Part shown: piece by piece, positions 11,023 to 23,936 of the stretch | Numbering within the stretch: position 1 is the first letter of the stretch | How the letters are laid out: each line of letters begins with the position of its first letter | Origin: Cheiracanthium punctorium | Lineage: Eukaryota; Arthropoda; Arachnida; Araneae; Cheiracanthiidae | DNA length: 64,000 nt | NCBI GenBank assembly: GCA_038373885.1 | Contig: JAWZYV010011608.1 | Coordinates: 434,001-498,000, forward strand | Direction of reading: 5' to 3' | Notes under the pieces: generated by a model | What the model was told of the DNA's origin: nothing | The model's input: the letters and a program-made list of their open reading frames with translations, nothing else | The model's database searches: none | Position numbers and translations under genes: made by a program

Positions 11023-12934
11023 TAGGAATTACAAGTAATTTTGTTAAAAAAATTTCTAGCAAGTAGTTATAGAGAAAATTTAAATGAAAAGGATAATGAT
11101 GTTTGTGACATTTATTTTCATACTTATTACTTGTTTTAAAATGTCAGATTTGCACTTAGGACATTAACTAAAATAAGATGATACTAATTTCATAACATTA
11201 AGAAATTTTTCATTTCCAAATTATCTGTAAAAATGACATTTAAAATATTTGATAGTTTGCTAATGACTAATTTCAGGAATTTCATAACTTATTAAGCAGC
11301 TTTTTTGGCAGTAGAAAATAAACCTATTATTAATTTTGAACCAGGTCTTCTTGTGTATTTCTCTCAAAAGCATATAAACTGGTGCATTAACAATTGTTAA
11401 TTAGCTATTGTACATATAATGTATATAAATAAATGTGTAGATTTAATACAAAGTGTATTATATTTAACTTAGTTTGTAATTTTGATGATTGTACAGGTAT
11501 TTATGTTTGTCTTTTATTTTAATTATTCTTTAAATTTTTGTTTCATTTATAAATTTAGCAGATTTTTTAAAATTGTGTTTTATTTTTAGTTGATTTTTCC
11601 AGGGAGAAAATAACAGACCAAAAAATATCTTATGATTCTAAACATCAGACACAAGTGCATCATTCAATTATACATCCACTCTTCTTATTTAATTGTCTTT
11701 TTCTTTTTGACACCCCCCCCCCCTAAAAAATTTTTTTTGAATGTGCCTACTTCAAATATAAATAGGTGCTAGAGTATGAAACTATGAAGTTCAATATAAA
11801 CTTCATAGTTCACTGATATTGTGTTCATTCTGTTTTTATCTCCTGAGAATTTTGATCCATTATTCCAGTTTTGACTGCATGCATACTATTGCATCTAGAT
11901 GTAGAGTATAATGATTTTTTTTTTTTTTTTCATTTCATAAAAAAAAAATGGTGCCCATTTGTGTTTATCTTTTACAAATGCTTATTAAATTCCAAATTGA
12001 ATTAATATAAATGGTTTGAATTACTTTTGTAATTAATGGGAGAAAACATTTTGTAAAATATTTTTGAAATGGACAACAAACATATTAATTTGTATCTTTT
12101 AAATTTGTCAAAAAATAAAAATTAATAAACAAAATGTTTGCAGTATTTTCTGTTTTTTAACAAAAAATTTAAAAAGTGACTTTGTATATGGGTTCTGGTG
12201 GGATCCACCCCCCTCCAAATTTTTTTTTTTTTTTTTAATATGTATAATTTCATTATTGTGTCGAAATTAGTTATGGCTAAAATTGTTTTAATTGTGTACT
12301 TAAAATTGTATGTATTATATTTAGAAAAATGGAAAACATATAAAAACCAGGAATTGATTTAGTATGTCTTAAGTGTGAACTGAAAGTAAATTTCAACTGT
12401 ACAGTGCCATTCATATTAGCTACTTTTAATGCATGTAGGGATTTAATATTTTCATGATTAGTGAGGCTATTTTTAATTTGTTGAATGCGTTCAATAAAAA
12501 GTGTACATATTAATGTTTAAAAAAATTGTAACTTGCTTTTATAATTTTTATTGTGCAGCTTGTTTAGGGCTTAAATTTCTCAATCGAGTACTTGAATAAC
12601 CTAATCCTTGTCACTTATTAACTCACTGTTGTATAGTCTATATAGTCACTTGGTGTATGTACAAAATTTAATTTATGAGTGTGTAAATATATTTACTAAA
12701 CTAATACAACACACAATTGTCTAAATCTAATGTCTTCAAAAAAAGACAAGCAAGTTTATGAATTGTTAACTCTTACTACATGAAACTAATTTGAATCTCA
12801 AGCTGTCTTACTAAAATTTACCATTGTTTATTGCATTTACATTTATGTGTCGTATTGTCAGAATATTTAATGTAAATTCTAGCACATAGCAAGACAAAGG
12901 TGCTCAACCAGTAGGCTGACAAGATCTTTTAAAA
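11023..12934. other. AT-rich, no gene seen
   Basis: No gene recognised. Contains a 12-bp perfect hairpin (AACTATGAAGTT at 11780-11791 with its complement at 11799-11810), a C tract near 11712-11722 and T tracts near 11915-11930 and 12222-12237. Confidence 0.5.
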
Positions 12935-12942
12935 ATTTAAAT

Positions 12943-13070
12943 CAGGTATACATGACCTTTGGAAATTTACAAGCCAAACTGTAGGATATTAGTTCAGTAG
13001 AGGGGTGTATAATTGGGTTTATATGGGGCTTTGTTATGATCCGCAGGAAGGAAGTTGAACATATATACCA
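12943..13070. mobile_element. hAT MITE, degenerate copy of the 23937 family
   Basis: A 128-bp stretch flanked by ATTTAAAT on both sides (12935-12942 and 13071-13078), beginning CAGGT. It shares TAGGATATTAGT and the following TATAATT...TTTATATGGG...TTTTG layout with the better-preserved copy at 23937-24111. The flanking octamer is AT-rich, so alone it is weak evidence; the sequence similarity carries the call. Confidence 0.65.
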
Positions 13071-13078
13071 ATTTAAAT

Positions 13079-14680
13079 CAGCGACTTTAATCAAAACTTC
13101 TAATTTTAGATGAAAACCAGTGAATTTTTTCTTATCTTGATACAGTTGAAATTCATTAAGATGAATATCAACAAAAGGTAGCAAAAATCTTTTTGTATTA
13201 ACTGATAAAATAGCAAAAGATAAGACGCGATAAGGAAACTTTTGTTTTTCTTAAGTGTAATACTTGCAAAATATTTTCATCTTAACAAGGTTCAACTATA
13301 TTATTTAGGTGGTGCTTTCTCTTGTGAACTTTCCCCCCCAATTTCAAAGTTACATATCAAATTTTCTTAGCACAAAATTAATTATTTCGAAGTAAAGGTA
13401 ATGCAATCCACAAAATTAGTTGTTGCCCCATGGTGACTAAATGGGGAAAATTTCATTTAAGAAATTATTTGTATCTCACTACCTGATTGCCTTTTTCACT
13501 ATTTCTAAAAGTCTGCAGAAAATTTGTTATTATTATATAGTCTCCAGCAGGGATATGCTTTGGGTTTTAGCAACTCGGAACACAAAAATAATTGCATGTC
13601 TTTCAAACTTGGAAGCTAAAAATTAAGAGCTAAATTATTTAAGCTAAAAATTCCAAATTTATGGACATCTTGTTAAAAAAAATTTGACCAAGAGGGGGTG
13701 GGGCATTGAACATCCCCACCCTTGTATATGCCACTGAGCATTTCCATAATGTAAAAGCTGCATTTTAGCTATTTACCATGCTGTACATTTGAAAAAGAAA
13801 GCTATTCATGAAATTACAATTCTGTATTTTTTTCAACTATACTTACTGATGTGTAGTTTACAGTTTATGGTCAGGAAGTTTATATGATGACATGATATCC
13901 ATGAATTCAACAGTTTTTTAGTGGCCCTGGGCAGTTGCCCAGTTTGCCACTTCCTAAACATGGCTCTCCAGAACAATTATTACTTTTCATGTATAAATTA
14001 CTTTCTAATATTTCAGTAGCTGTAATTACCCATACTTTTAAAATAATTGTTAGTTTAATATTATTTATATTAACTGAAAAAGTTAAATCTTTTGTAAAGA
14101 TATGCCAGATCATGATAAATGTAGATCCCTAAGTACATATATGAAAGAGATAATTTATTTCTTACATTTCCAGATATAAATATTTGGGTTAAATAAATAA
14201 TTTTTTAAGTATATTTTCTCTCATTTTATATCTAGTTTCTTTATGATAGTTTATTCAACCTGGTTAAAATCTTCATTCCAAGTACTTTACAATCTTTGAT
14301 TGTAAGCTAACTGTAAAAATTGTCTCTAAATATAAATAAAGATACAATTTAAATTAACGCTTTAATTTCTCTTTTTACAGTAAAGTATTAAATGGTATTA
14401 GTAAATTAATATTTTAAAATTCCTTTCTTTAAAGTTATAGTCAGAGATTAATCAATCCCAAATTATTAATTGCATTGAAGTTTTATGTAAATCTAATAGT
14501 TGTAGCTGTGCTGATTAATAGATTTTTTCGATTGATCAACTTATTTATCTGGTTAATATTTTTATTCAAATAATTTGGTATTGTAAAATTTAAAATCTTT
14601 TTTTAAGTAAAGTTTAAGAAACCTAAATTTCTGCTTAAAGGTACTGCCTTCACTATTAAAAAGGCTTAAAAATCAGGCAA
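13079..14680. other. AT-rich with mobile-element scraps
   Basis: No gene. CCCCACCCTTG then ATATGCCACTG at 13714-13736 looks like the right end of a hAT element whose left end is lost. GGCCCTGGGCAGTTGCCCAG at 13922-13941 is a scrap of the GGGCAACTGCCC type also found near 18860. Confidence 0.5.
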
Positions 14681-14688
14681 TATATCTG

Positions 14689-14863
14689 CAGAGCCTAATT
14701 ATGACACACGGGGGCCCCGGCATTGATGAATTTTGGGCCCCCCCATCTATGAAATGTTTTATTTTTCATAAAATTTTGATATAAAAAATATATTTCAGAA
14801 CAATATTTGAAATTGGGGGCCCTGGGCAAAATCCCGATTTGCCCATGCGATAATAAGGCCCTG
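14689..14863. mobile_element. hAT MITE, CAGGGCCTAATTAT family, copy 1
   Basis: A 175-bp element with ends CAGAGCCTAATTATGAC and GCGATAATAAGGCCCTG forming imperfect inverted repeats, and a perfect 8-bp duplication TATATCTG (14681-14688 and 14864-14871). Inside are GGGGCCC words at both sides. A second copy of the family is at 47874-48066. Confidence 0.92.
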
Positions 14864-15210
14864 TATATCTGATGTGATTTAAACAAGTCTGATTTGTGTT
14901 TTAGATTGAGTCAATATGAGAGAACAATGAATATTTCATTTTAAATATCATATTCAGTGATCTCTGCAGAAATTGTCAGCTGGGTGGCATTATGATGCTT
15001 GCAATGTGCAATTCTATCAAATTAAAGCATTTGAAATATTCTGATTTTTCTGCTGGGCAGTCAGTATAGTTTTTTAAAATATTATAATTGCTTCATGATT
15101 TTTAACCTTTCATGCTTAATAAATTGACAGTCTAAGGAAAAACTAGTAGTTGTGCTCAGCTTTTGTTCATAATTAATGAACGTTTTAATTTATGTATTAG
15201 GAAAAAAGTA

Positions 15211-15348
15211 CAGTCAACTCCGGTTATAGTGAACCTCTGGGGACCATCAAATTTCGTTCCCTAAAACCCATGGTGAGCAGTGTATGTGAATTGGGACTAA
15301 TGGTTTGCGATTACTAGAGTCGAAAGTTCACTATATCTGGAGTTAACT
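15211..15348. mobile_element. pogo/Tigger-like MITE
   Basis: A 138-bp element flanked by TA on both sides, with inverted ends of about 25 bp (CAGTCAACTCCGGTTATAGT at the left; the right end is the complement of AGTTAACTCCAGATATAGTG). The wording CGGTTATAGTGAACC is typical of pogo/Tigger ends. Non-coding. Confidence 0.75.
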
Positions 15349-15350
15349 TA

Positions 15351-17924
15351 TGTTTTGCATTTTCAGCCATTGTAGTGATCTTATTGTGTTCATTTAAACT
15401 GTCAAAGTTTCTTAAACTTGACATTTTTACAGTACAGATTTCTTTATAAAGCTAATTTTATGTTTAACAAGGTACAAATGAAATACCTCCTTTTATTTAT
15501 CTCATTCAAAAATATGTTCCTTTATTTTGCCATTATAGTAATTGTTAAACTATTTATTTGTTCAAAAGGTTTAAACCTTTTTTTAATTTGTGTTAAACAC
15601 AAGAAGATACATTGATGTGTATATAGATTTGTAAATAAATGCAGTTTGTATTTATGTTCAAAGCAGTTTTAATAATAATAAATGTTTGAATTGAATGAAA
15701 TGTTTTTATTTATTATTTCAGATTTGAACAATGAACATTCATGGAAATGAGAGAGTGATAACACGCCTAATATTCTCAGTATGAATTCAATCAATATTTA
15801 AGAAGTGTAATATTAAAAACCCACCACTTTTCATTTTAGTGTTTCTAAAATTCACATAATGTAATCTAGTTACTAATATTCCTTCTCGGTGTAAAATTTT
15901 TGTACAGTTCGACGTAATTTAAATATATTTAACACTGTTCAAAAATAAAGAAAAATAAAGTTGGTTGGAATATTTATGAGGTGCATAAATAAAACACTGA
16001 AAGATTTTTAAAAAATAATTTTTTATTAAATTTAAATTACAATATCTCATTGTCAAAAGTTAATAGCATTGGAGCCAATTTTTCTGCATTTCAACATAAT
16101 ATTGCTTGACCTTGAATGTCAGTCAATGATGTCTTCTAGTGCATCAAATTAATTGGTATTTTTTGAAGCAGACTTTCAATTATGGGAATAGAAAAAAGAA
16201 GCATGTGTTTCAACCAACTTTATCTGTTTTTTAAGACTAGATTTGTGAATTTTATTTTCTGAGAATCTCAATTTAGTTTGATGATAAAAAGAAGTATTTA
16301 AAAATTTTTCTAGAGAATAATGTTTGTTCTGTTAAGGTCATTTGTTGTATTTATTGATTAAAAAGTGAGATAACATATTTTTTCTGACTTGCACAGTCAT
16401 GCTAGCCAGTTTTTAGAGGGGTATCAGCAAATACTTAGTGAGTTATATTAAAAACATTGGAAATGTAACCTTTTGCATACAATATTTGAAGGGTGTAGAT
16501 GCAAAAGTTACATCCACTTTGCAGCAAAACTCACCCTCTCCAAATTCAACCAATCCAAGAGGATCCTGTGATTTTTTTTCTTAACATCTAGCAATGTTTT
16601 TAAAGAATAACCAAGAAATCTTTTTAATAAATGTTTTTGCATGCTTATTTTTGTTTTTTATTTTATTACCCTCCAAAATAACAGCAAAGACTAATTTTCA
16701 GTTATTTATTTTGTTCTTTTTGTTTTAAGTTCAAAACTATTTTGGCTTATAACTAACATTACCCATACAAGTTTGCTGCAGAACTCACATTTTCCATATT
16801 TAAATTTAAATTCTAGCTTTACCAGAATTATTACAAGTTTAGGGCTATGTGTAAGTAGTTGCTATGGCAACAAATATATAACCAAAAACTGTGCCCGTTC
16901 ATCATGTTTCCTAATAATAATCAATATTGCATTTTTCCAAGAACTTGAAAAGTGAAGAGTGAGTTTGCATCCGTGCACTTCATTTATCAGTCGTGCGTGA
17001 ATATTATTTTAAATTATCGAACATTTTACTGATTAATGTGTTATTACACAATCTGAAATTCAAAATAAATAACAAATGTATTTAAAAAAAAAAATACTTC
17101 ATTGTTATACCAGGGTTATGGAAAACCCCAATATAAAAATATTTCATACTAACCCACCCCTCCAAAAAACTGTTTTTTGGCTAAATGTGCAATTTTAAGA
17201 AATAAACAGTTACATAAAAATATTAAATAATTATTTAAAATAAATATTAAACTTAATAATATTTTTAATTAAATTATATACTAAAATCAAGTAATACAAC
17301 CTTTTGTAACTTAATTGTTCTATTTTTATAAAGACGTAGTTATTAAATTTTTTATTTTAATGATATTTAATCAGATTTAAATGATGATATTTAATCAGAT
17401 TTAAATCATGATATTAATCAGTCCATTTACAATATTTTTTGTATAAAATATATTACAATTGAATAATAGGTTAAATTTCAAACTAAAATTTAAGTTAAAA
17501 AAAGCTTCCTTGAAAAGGAAAGTAGTTAATTTGGAACTTATGTTCTTAAAACATGAAATATCCGTCATGCATAAAAATAATTCAACAAAATTGATATATA
17601 ACTAGATCTGTAACAATTGACATACGTTTCAATAACTTGACTATAATAAGCTATATTTTTATCACCTGGGAGATTAAAAAAGATACAAGAAATACAAATT
17701 AACTTTAAAAATAAAATGAGTAAGAGTAATCTGTAAAATGAGTAATAAAAGGTTGGTTCTATAAAAGTCATTTACATGTATATAACCAGGAGGGGGCTTG
17801 AATCTGCAGGAAGAGTATTTGTAAAGTATCTGAAATCTAAAATTTTTTTTTTTCTTCCATTATATAAAATCTGTGTATGCAATGGGGATCAGGTTGAGCT
17901 CGTTAAGGCAAAGCCTGGGGACTT
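15351..17924. other. AT-rich, no gene seen
   Basis: About 2.6 kb with no recognised gene or bounded mobile element. A 23-bp word (GATATTTAATCAGATTTAAA) is directly repeated near 17360-17410. Confidence 0.5.
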
Positions 17925-17928
17925 TTAA

Positions 17929-18333
17929 CCCTTTGAGGCGCAACACTTTCCCACTGCTGAAAACAGGGCAGCCGTTGCCATCGCTCGACTTAACTACCAG
18001 CAAGATGGCGGACGATCGAAACGTACATCGCGTGGCATAGATCGATACCGTTTTTTGACGAGCCGAGCGATGGCAACGGTTGCTCTTTTTTCAGCATTGG
18101 GTAATCTATCCAGCTGTTCTCGCGTCTTCCATTTTTCAGCAGATGTCAGTACTGTTAAAAAGAATCGTGACCATTTTTTTACGCGAAATGACTTGCTAAA
18201 AAATAAAGGACTCTCGTGGAGCTATGTCACCCGCAACTATTTTTATAGAAATCAAATCTATTCTTCGTGACTGGCAACAGTCAAAACGTCAGAGTTTGGT
18301 GTTCCCAGAGCGAGAACACTGCGCGTTAAAGGG
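17929..18333. mobile_element. piggyBac-like foldback MITE, copy 1
   Basis: A 405-bp element exactly bounded by TTAA (17925-17928 and 18334-18337), with ends CCCTTTGAGGCGC and GCGCGTTAAAGGG. TTAA targets and CCCTTT ends are the piggyBac signature. Near its left end an internal inverted repeat (17969-17987 against 18064-18082, CAGCCGTTGCCATCGCTCG with one mismatch, extending weaker to about 43 bp) can fold the first 180 bp into a hairpin. A second copy lies at 31521. Confidence 0.9.
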
Positions 18334-19282
18334 TTAATCTGAATCCACCCGATCCTGAAATGTATTAGGTCAGAACCCGAGTCTGAAATTTAAAGTAATT
18401 AATGCGAAACTATTATTTTATTGCTAGAATATCACAAGTTTTGCAACAGGATTAATTAATATGAATGGAATGCAGTCCAAACGTGCGCCATTTCTCCCCC
18501 CCCCCCCGAGACAGAAATGTCAGAGACACAAATTTGAATAGGATGTGAGAGTTTTCCCAGACAGCACATAAGCTTAAATCAAGCTTGACATTTCTTTGAA
18601 TTTGACGCATTAATGCAAGCTTGACAGTTCAACTCATTCTAAGCTGGCAGCAAGCTTGCAGGAGTCAAGCTTAAATACAGCTTGATTTAAGCTTGACAAT
18701 TGATACTCGCGTGATTTTTCCTTTTTAAAGGAGCGTTGATGGCGCCATCTGTGAAAGAGAATGGACATTAACTGTCTAGCGTCTTCAAATTTGCTGAAAG
18801 TTCGTAAAAGATGTGTTTTATTTTATTACCAGTGCCATATATGTTACCGGCAAGGCAAACGGGGCAACTGCCCAGGGCCTACAGATTTTAGGGCCCAAAA
18901 ATCTTACATCTTACACTTTTGTAGTTTTAAAATAAAATTACAAAGGATAAAAAAAAATCAGAAGTTAAATAATTTTTTTAATTATAAAGTATGAACAATG
19001 AAAATAATTCAAATTTACATTTGTATAAATTAATTTAAACTTATTTTTAATTCTTCGAAATGCTCTATATCGATATAGCATACCAATATGTAGGAAAATA
19101 ACTAGCCACATTTGTAAAGAGAATTTTTAGCGTTAAAAAATAGCATAATTTTTCAATTATTTGTTATTATAAGAAATATTTACAAAAATGACTAAAGTGT
19201 TTGTATTCCATACATGTTATGTTAGCAACTGTGATATAGCATTTTGAAGTAACGTTTAACTATCTGTTTCTTTGATTTCAGA

Positions 19283-19311
19283 TTACTTAACACAAAATTT
19301 GTGTTAAGTAA
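19283..19311. repeat. perfect 14-bp-arm palindrome
   Basis: Arms TTACTTAACACAAA and TTTGTGTTAAGTAA are separated by a single base, almost in the middle of the CAAGCTT-rich element. Confidence 0.85.
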
Positions 19312-19636
19312 GTAAACCCATTCTATATTTCCAAATATGGAAATTCTTCAAAATAAAATACAATTATACTACGAAATTGATTTCAAAATCAGTCGTTTGT
19401 CTCGATTTTGGCCAGCAGTATTGCTCATGAGTGTTGCGAAAGTTTTAAAACGTGTGCTGCTCTTAAGTTTATATTATGTTTATTTCCCTATTAGTAGAGT
19501 CTCTAAATCAAACATAACATTATTTTAATTTTGATGCATCCCATGGAAAAAAAAAAAAACAAATAACATATCGCCCACTTATCAATCTGGCCAGAAAACC
19601 GCTTGATAATTCACTTCAAACTTTAGTCATAACTCC

Positions 19637-19711
19637 ATCGAAGCTTGGTAGATGAATGGATAACGTGCTCGGCTACGAACCGAAAGGTCCCGGGTTCTAT
19701 TCTAGCCACGG
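19637..19711 (+). pseudogene. tRNA-Arg(ACG)-like pseudogene or SINE head
   Basis: The block GAATGGATAACGTG, then CTCGGCTACGAACCGAA (an anticodon arm with ACG in the loop), then CCGGGTTCTATTCTAG (a damaged T-arm/B box) follows the order of a tRNA-Arg. The acceptor stem does not close and the B box differs from GGTTCGANTCC, so a working tRNA is unlikely. It lies inside the CAAGCTT-rich transposon and may be a SINE head or a captured tRNA relic. Confidence 0.45.
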
Positions 19712-20015
19712 ACACTCGTTGGAAACAAATTAAATTGAAATTTCAGCGTAGAGGGGAAAATGCGTGGCAAAGTAAAATATGTGGGGCGCGTTCGCCAGCG
19801 GGTGCCCCGTGTATTTAGAAAAAAAAAATTTGGAAAATTTTTTAAGCTTGAAATTTCAAGCTTGAAATGTCAAGCTTAATGCAAGCTGGGCAAGTGTAAA
19901 CTAGAACACTTGATTCAAGCTTGCATCAAGCTTACACGCTTGGAATTTTCAAGCTTATTGACTTGATAAATCAAGCTTGCTGCAAGTTTGATGCAAGCTT
20001 GCTGTGCTGTCTGGG

Positions 20016-21034
20016 TTAGTTATATACGAGATCACGAATGGTCCGATTTCAACTAACTAAACAGTAAACCGTTGCTCTGAAATATCTGAGGAGTTTCCGT
20101 ACCTACCTGGTGCTCTTGAACCTCCCCCCCCCCCCCATTTTTATATAAAATTGGTTCGCTGATTCGTTCGAAAGAGATGTATCATTTTCAATAACCTGTT
20201 AAGAAATAAAGGAGAAAATTTTCATAAGCCCGAGCCTAAATGCATCAGTGAATTAAAGAACCCACGCCGCTGTGTGGCCCACACTGAGCATCAACCTGGT
20301 ATCACTTGGTATATGTACCAGTTAGGCTAGTCGTATTCAAACTTTTCGGCAACGAAATCCTAATTTTGACACTGAGGTGCCATTGACTTTTTTTTTTAAA
20401 TTTAGTGTCTCAATGTTAACTATTTATAGGTATTTACTGGGGGAAAAAAATGAAACAAATAGAAAATGTGCTTGAGCATTTAAAATCTGTCAAAAGTGTT
20501 TTAAATATTTTTGAATAAGGTAATCCATTTTAATAAAACTAACAGGAAGACTGAATAATTCATCGAATTATATATAGGACACACTTTCATAATAACATGG
20601 AATATTTTATGAACTATTGCTGTTTTTCGTTCATTCCTAATTTCAAAGAGGTTTTTAAAGCTATATAAAATTAACTTAAAATACACAAGAATGAAAATAT
20701 ACATATAAAAATAAGGAACTATTAAATTAAACTACCTAAAGCTAATAGTTAAAAAAAAATAAATGTAACATGCTGCAAAACTGAGTGTTTTTACCTCTTT
20801 AGTGTGCAAATAAATAAGTAATTACAATAATAAATAAATAAACATAAATGAACGAAAGAAAGTATTAAAAATTCTTAACCTAATAAATAGCTTTATGCAT
20901 CTTGGAGAATTTCGTATTGGAAAAAAAAAAAAAAAAGTAAATTTAAATTATATCATACTTAAAAAATAGGAAAACAAAAGTTGAGATTTGAAAAATGATT
21001 TTAACCACTAGCGTTTCCAAACATTTTTATATCT
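20016..21034. other. AT-rich, no gene seen
   Basis: No gene or bounded element seen. C tract near 20125-20136 and an A tract near 20920-20935. Confidence 0.5.
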
Positions 21035-21042
21035 ACGGATCG

Positions 21043-21468
21043 CAGGCGTGCACACAGGATTTTTGGCTGGGGGGGGGGGGGGTCCAACTTTTAGGGATGT
21101 TCCAGATTGTCAAAAATCAGTGATGAAAGAGCTCGTTTTCATTAGATGGAATTCATCCAAACTCGTCCCATCCAGTTCCCTAAGAATACACTACACAGTA
21201 CAATGGGAAGGAAAGTAATAGTTGTTCGGTTTTGAAAACAAGATGTTGTTTTATGTTCGCTTTCAGTTCGTTTTTGAAAGTTGAGGAAAACGAGAAAAAA
21301 AATTCTTTTTTCATTTATTAGAACTGAAACTATTGCTACCTTTTTTTGAAATTGTTTTATTTACTATTGATATAGGATAATAATCAATCGAATAAAAACT
21401 ATCAAAGCCGATGGCGGGGGGGGGGGGTCCGGACCCCCTGGATCCCCCCCCCCTTGTGTGCGCCACTG
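21043..21468. mobile_element. hAT element, non-autonomous, CAGTGGCGCACACAAGG family
   Basis: A 426-bp element with inverted ends CAGGCGTGCACACAGG and CCTTGTGTGCGCCACTG, flanked by a perfect 8-bp duplication ACGGATCG (21035-21042 and 21469-21476). Long G and C runs sit near both ends. No coding capacity. Confidence 0.92.
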
Positions 21469-21476
21469 ACGGATCG

Positions 21477-23725
21477 CAAGAAGTGGGGAAAATATTTCGC
21501 TGACCAGCGTCAGCCAAAAATAATAATACTCAAAAATATATTTTATTTATCAAAACATGCGTTATACAAATATAATTTTATTTAAACCAACATTTTCTGC
21601 TGATTACTTATTAATACATTTGATACACTTGGGCAGGTAGTAAGGTCTTGCTGACCAGTGGCTGGGAAAAACTGATTAAAAAAAAAAAAAAAAAACTGGT
21701 TTAAACCACACAAACTCATATTTTATACTATACTGATGCAGTAAAAATTAAGTAATTGTGAATAGAATGTTTCTGTGTTTGTTTTAATGTGCTAAAATAT
21801 TTGAATGAAGTGGTTTACTTCAATTTTTAAGCATTTAGTTATACTTTACTATTTCACAGAAATTATAACTGTGTTGTTTAATTAATTTAGGTGCTGTTCT
21901 TTCAGATTATGTAACTTCATAATCAAGGCACATAAAGAATTCGTTAAGGTTATAAGTATTTGCTTTACATAAACCATGAACTTTTATTTTTTTAGTAAAA
22001 TTATTGGATCGAAGTCTATCCATCATTCATTTTCCTTTAATTTAGTAACGTATACAAAACTATATGTATATTTAAATCTAAGTTTTGAGTATTAAATTAT
22101 TTATTTAAGTGAATGCTTGAGATTATGCATATGCTTGTATTATTTTAATTAAAGCCAGTATGCATTTCTTGAAATCTGAAATTTCAACATACACTTTGTA
22201 GCTTATTTTACTGAAACATTTCAATTTACAATTGTTCATTTAATTTTTAAACAAAATTGTTCTTTTAATTTTTAAGCAAAAGTGCTTATTTAATTGTTGT
22301 CAATTTATCTTTTATGGAAAGTTACATTTAATAAAAAGTACAGTAAATTATCAAAAAGCCGTTTTCACCCCTTCTGAGCATAACATTCAGAATTTTTAGC
22401 GTTGCCTTATAATTTCATATTTTCAGACAGAAACGGGGGGGGGGGGAATCTGACGATCCAAAAATAGTAAACACTTGGTTAAAATGGGCTACACAAGGAA
22501 ATTTCAAGCATATGCGTGCCTTATAATGGAAAATCACTGTCTTTTCCTTATTTATAAGAGATTCGATGCCCCCCTGTCTCACCGGATATTCCTAAGCGGA
22601 AATATATCTGTCTTCAGCTCTTATCTGACAGCGCCCCTGCGGAAACATTAGACATGTGCAGCAAATCCTTGTCGCGTCGTGATAGGATTTCATGCGGTAG
22701 CGATAATAGGGTGACTTTCTTCGGGGAATTGAGGATTTTTAAGTCACTGCGTGGTTCTGCAGTTGGGGCGCATGTGCTAGTTATTTTAAAATAGTCCCTC
22801 TGAGGATGCGGGGGAAATTCAAAGAGCTTATGATCGCTGTTCATTTTGACAGATAATTTCTGACAGGATTCTGGATTAGTCCTAATTTGATTTTTTTAAT
22901 TTGGGGGCGTAACTCTTTTAGAGATTTTTATGCATGTTTTGGATGTTAAATTAAACTAATAGCTGACGTTACCAAAAGTGAGACTAAGTTGAACATATTC
23001 TCAATCTCAGGGCAGTGTTCCTAATTAGGCCAGGGTAGGCCGCGGCCTAGGGGCAATGCAGTTGATGCAAAGTGCGTTTTCTTTTTCTTTCTTTCTTTCT
23101 TTCTTTTTTTTTTTTTTAATCGTGCCAAAAAGTACTTGCCCACAAATACGTTCATTTCATCGAGACTGGTGATTTTTCGATATGATAAGTCCTTTGCCAG
23201 GACGAATGACAGTTGATTCCGTCTCACAAATATAACATGAAATGAATTTCACATGTTCAAAGAAACATTAAACCTCTTCGTAAAAAAATTCTTAGCTATA
23301 ACTCTTTCAATTTAAATCAGTATTTTTCTCTGGAATATATTTTTTAAACTGACAATGCACTAACAGTATGCATCGAGATATGTAAGTAAAAAACACATGC
23401 TGGGGACTACAGATTTTAATTTTTCGTATGGGTGGGTCCTAAATGCGGCCTTTTCACTTCGTGTTCTTACTGTGAAATTACGTTTTCTAGATGGAAGCTA
23501 TTTTTCTCCCCCTATCTAGACTCCTTATTCTCTATGCAATTACGTCAGTGTCGACGTGTGTACGTGTCTACACTGACCGTTAAATTATAAGCATTAACAA
23601 ATCAAAACAGTTAATCAAACGGATGTTTTATTTTTACTGGGAATCAAAATTTAAAGTACACTATATAACGACTAATTTGGCAATCGGTGTGTTCACATAT
23701 TTTGGTTTATTAAATTATAGGTTAG
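21477..23725. other. intergenic with one GC-richer island
   Basis: No gene is supported. The stretch 22560-22860 is richer in GC, free of recognised repeats and contains TTATCTGACAG and TGCGGTAGCGATAA words, which could be a cis-regulatory island. A TTTC repeat leading into a T run lies at about 23079-23119, next to a GGCCGCGGCC scrap of mobile-element look (23037-23050). Confidence 0.4.
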
Positions 23726-23733
23726 AGTTAAGG

Positions 23734-23885
23734 CAAGGACATATTGAAGAGGGGGGGGGTCCGCCCCCCCCCCCCGAAATTTTGATTTTTGTTACTAGAA
23801 TGAGAATGATATAGACTTTTGTGAAAAATTCTGCCTTTTTTACTGCTTGGACGCCTTCCGAAATGTTTTTCTGGATACATGCCTG
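23734..23885. mobile_element. hAT MITE, degenerate copy of the 51760 family
   Basis: A 152-bp element beginning CAAGGACAT and ending CTGGATACATGCCTG, flanked by AGTTAAGG and GTTTAAGG (7 of 8 shared). The interior TTTTGTGAAAAATTC then GCCTTTTTTACT and CTTGGACGCCTTCCGAAAT match the clean copy at 51760-51921. A G run and a C run sit near the left end. Confidence 0.8.
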
Positions 23886-23936
23886 GTTTAAGGCTTAATT
23901 GCTATGGTTTTAGCTGTAGAAATTTATAGTTTATCT

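Larger units (their letters stand above)
18556..20015. mobile_element. DNA transposon with CAAGCTT-rich ends, superfamily unresolved
   Basis: A 1.46-kb unit bounded by CCCAGACAGCACA and its exact complement TGTGCTGTCTGGG. Both subterminal zones (about 18570-18700 and 19845-20000) carry many copies of the palindromic word CAAGCTTG/AAGCTT, as expected for transposase-binding sites. Flanks read TTTT and TTAG, so the target duplication is unclear and the superfamily cannot be assigned by eye. The interior holds a GGGCAACTGCCC hAT scrap (near 18860), a perfect 29-bp palindrome (19283-19311) and a tRNA-Arg-like block. No transposase reading frame is seen. Confidence 0.8.
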
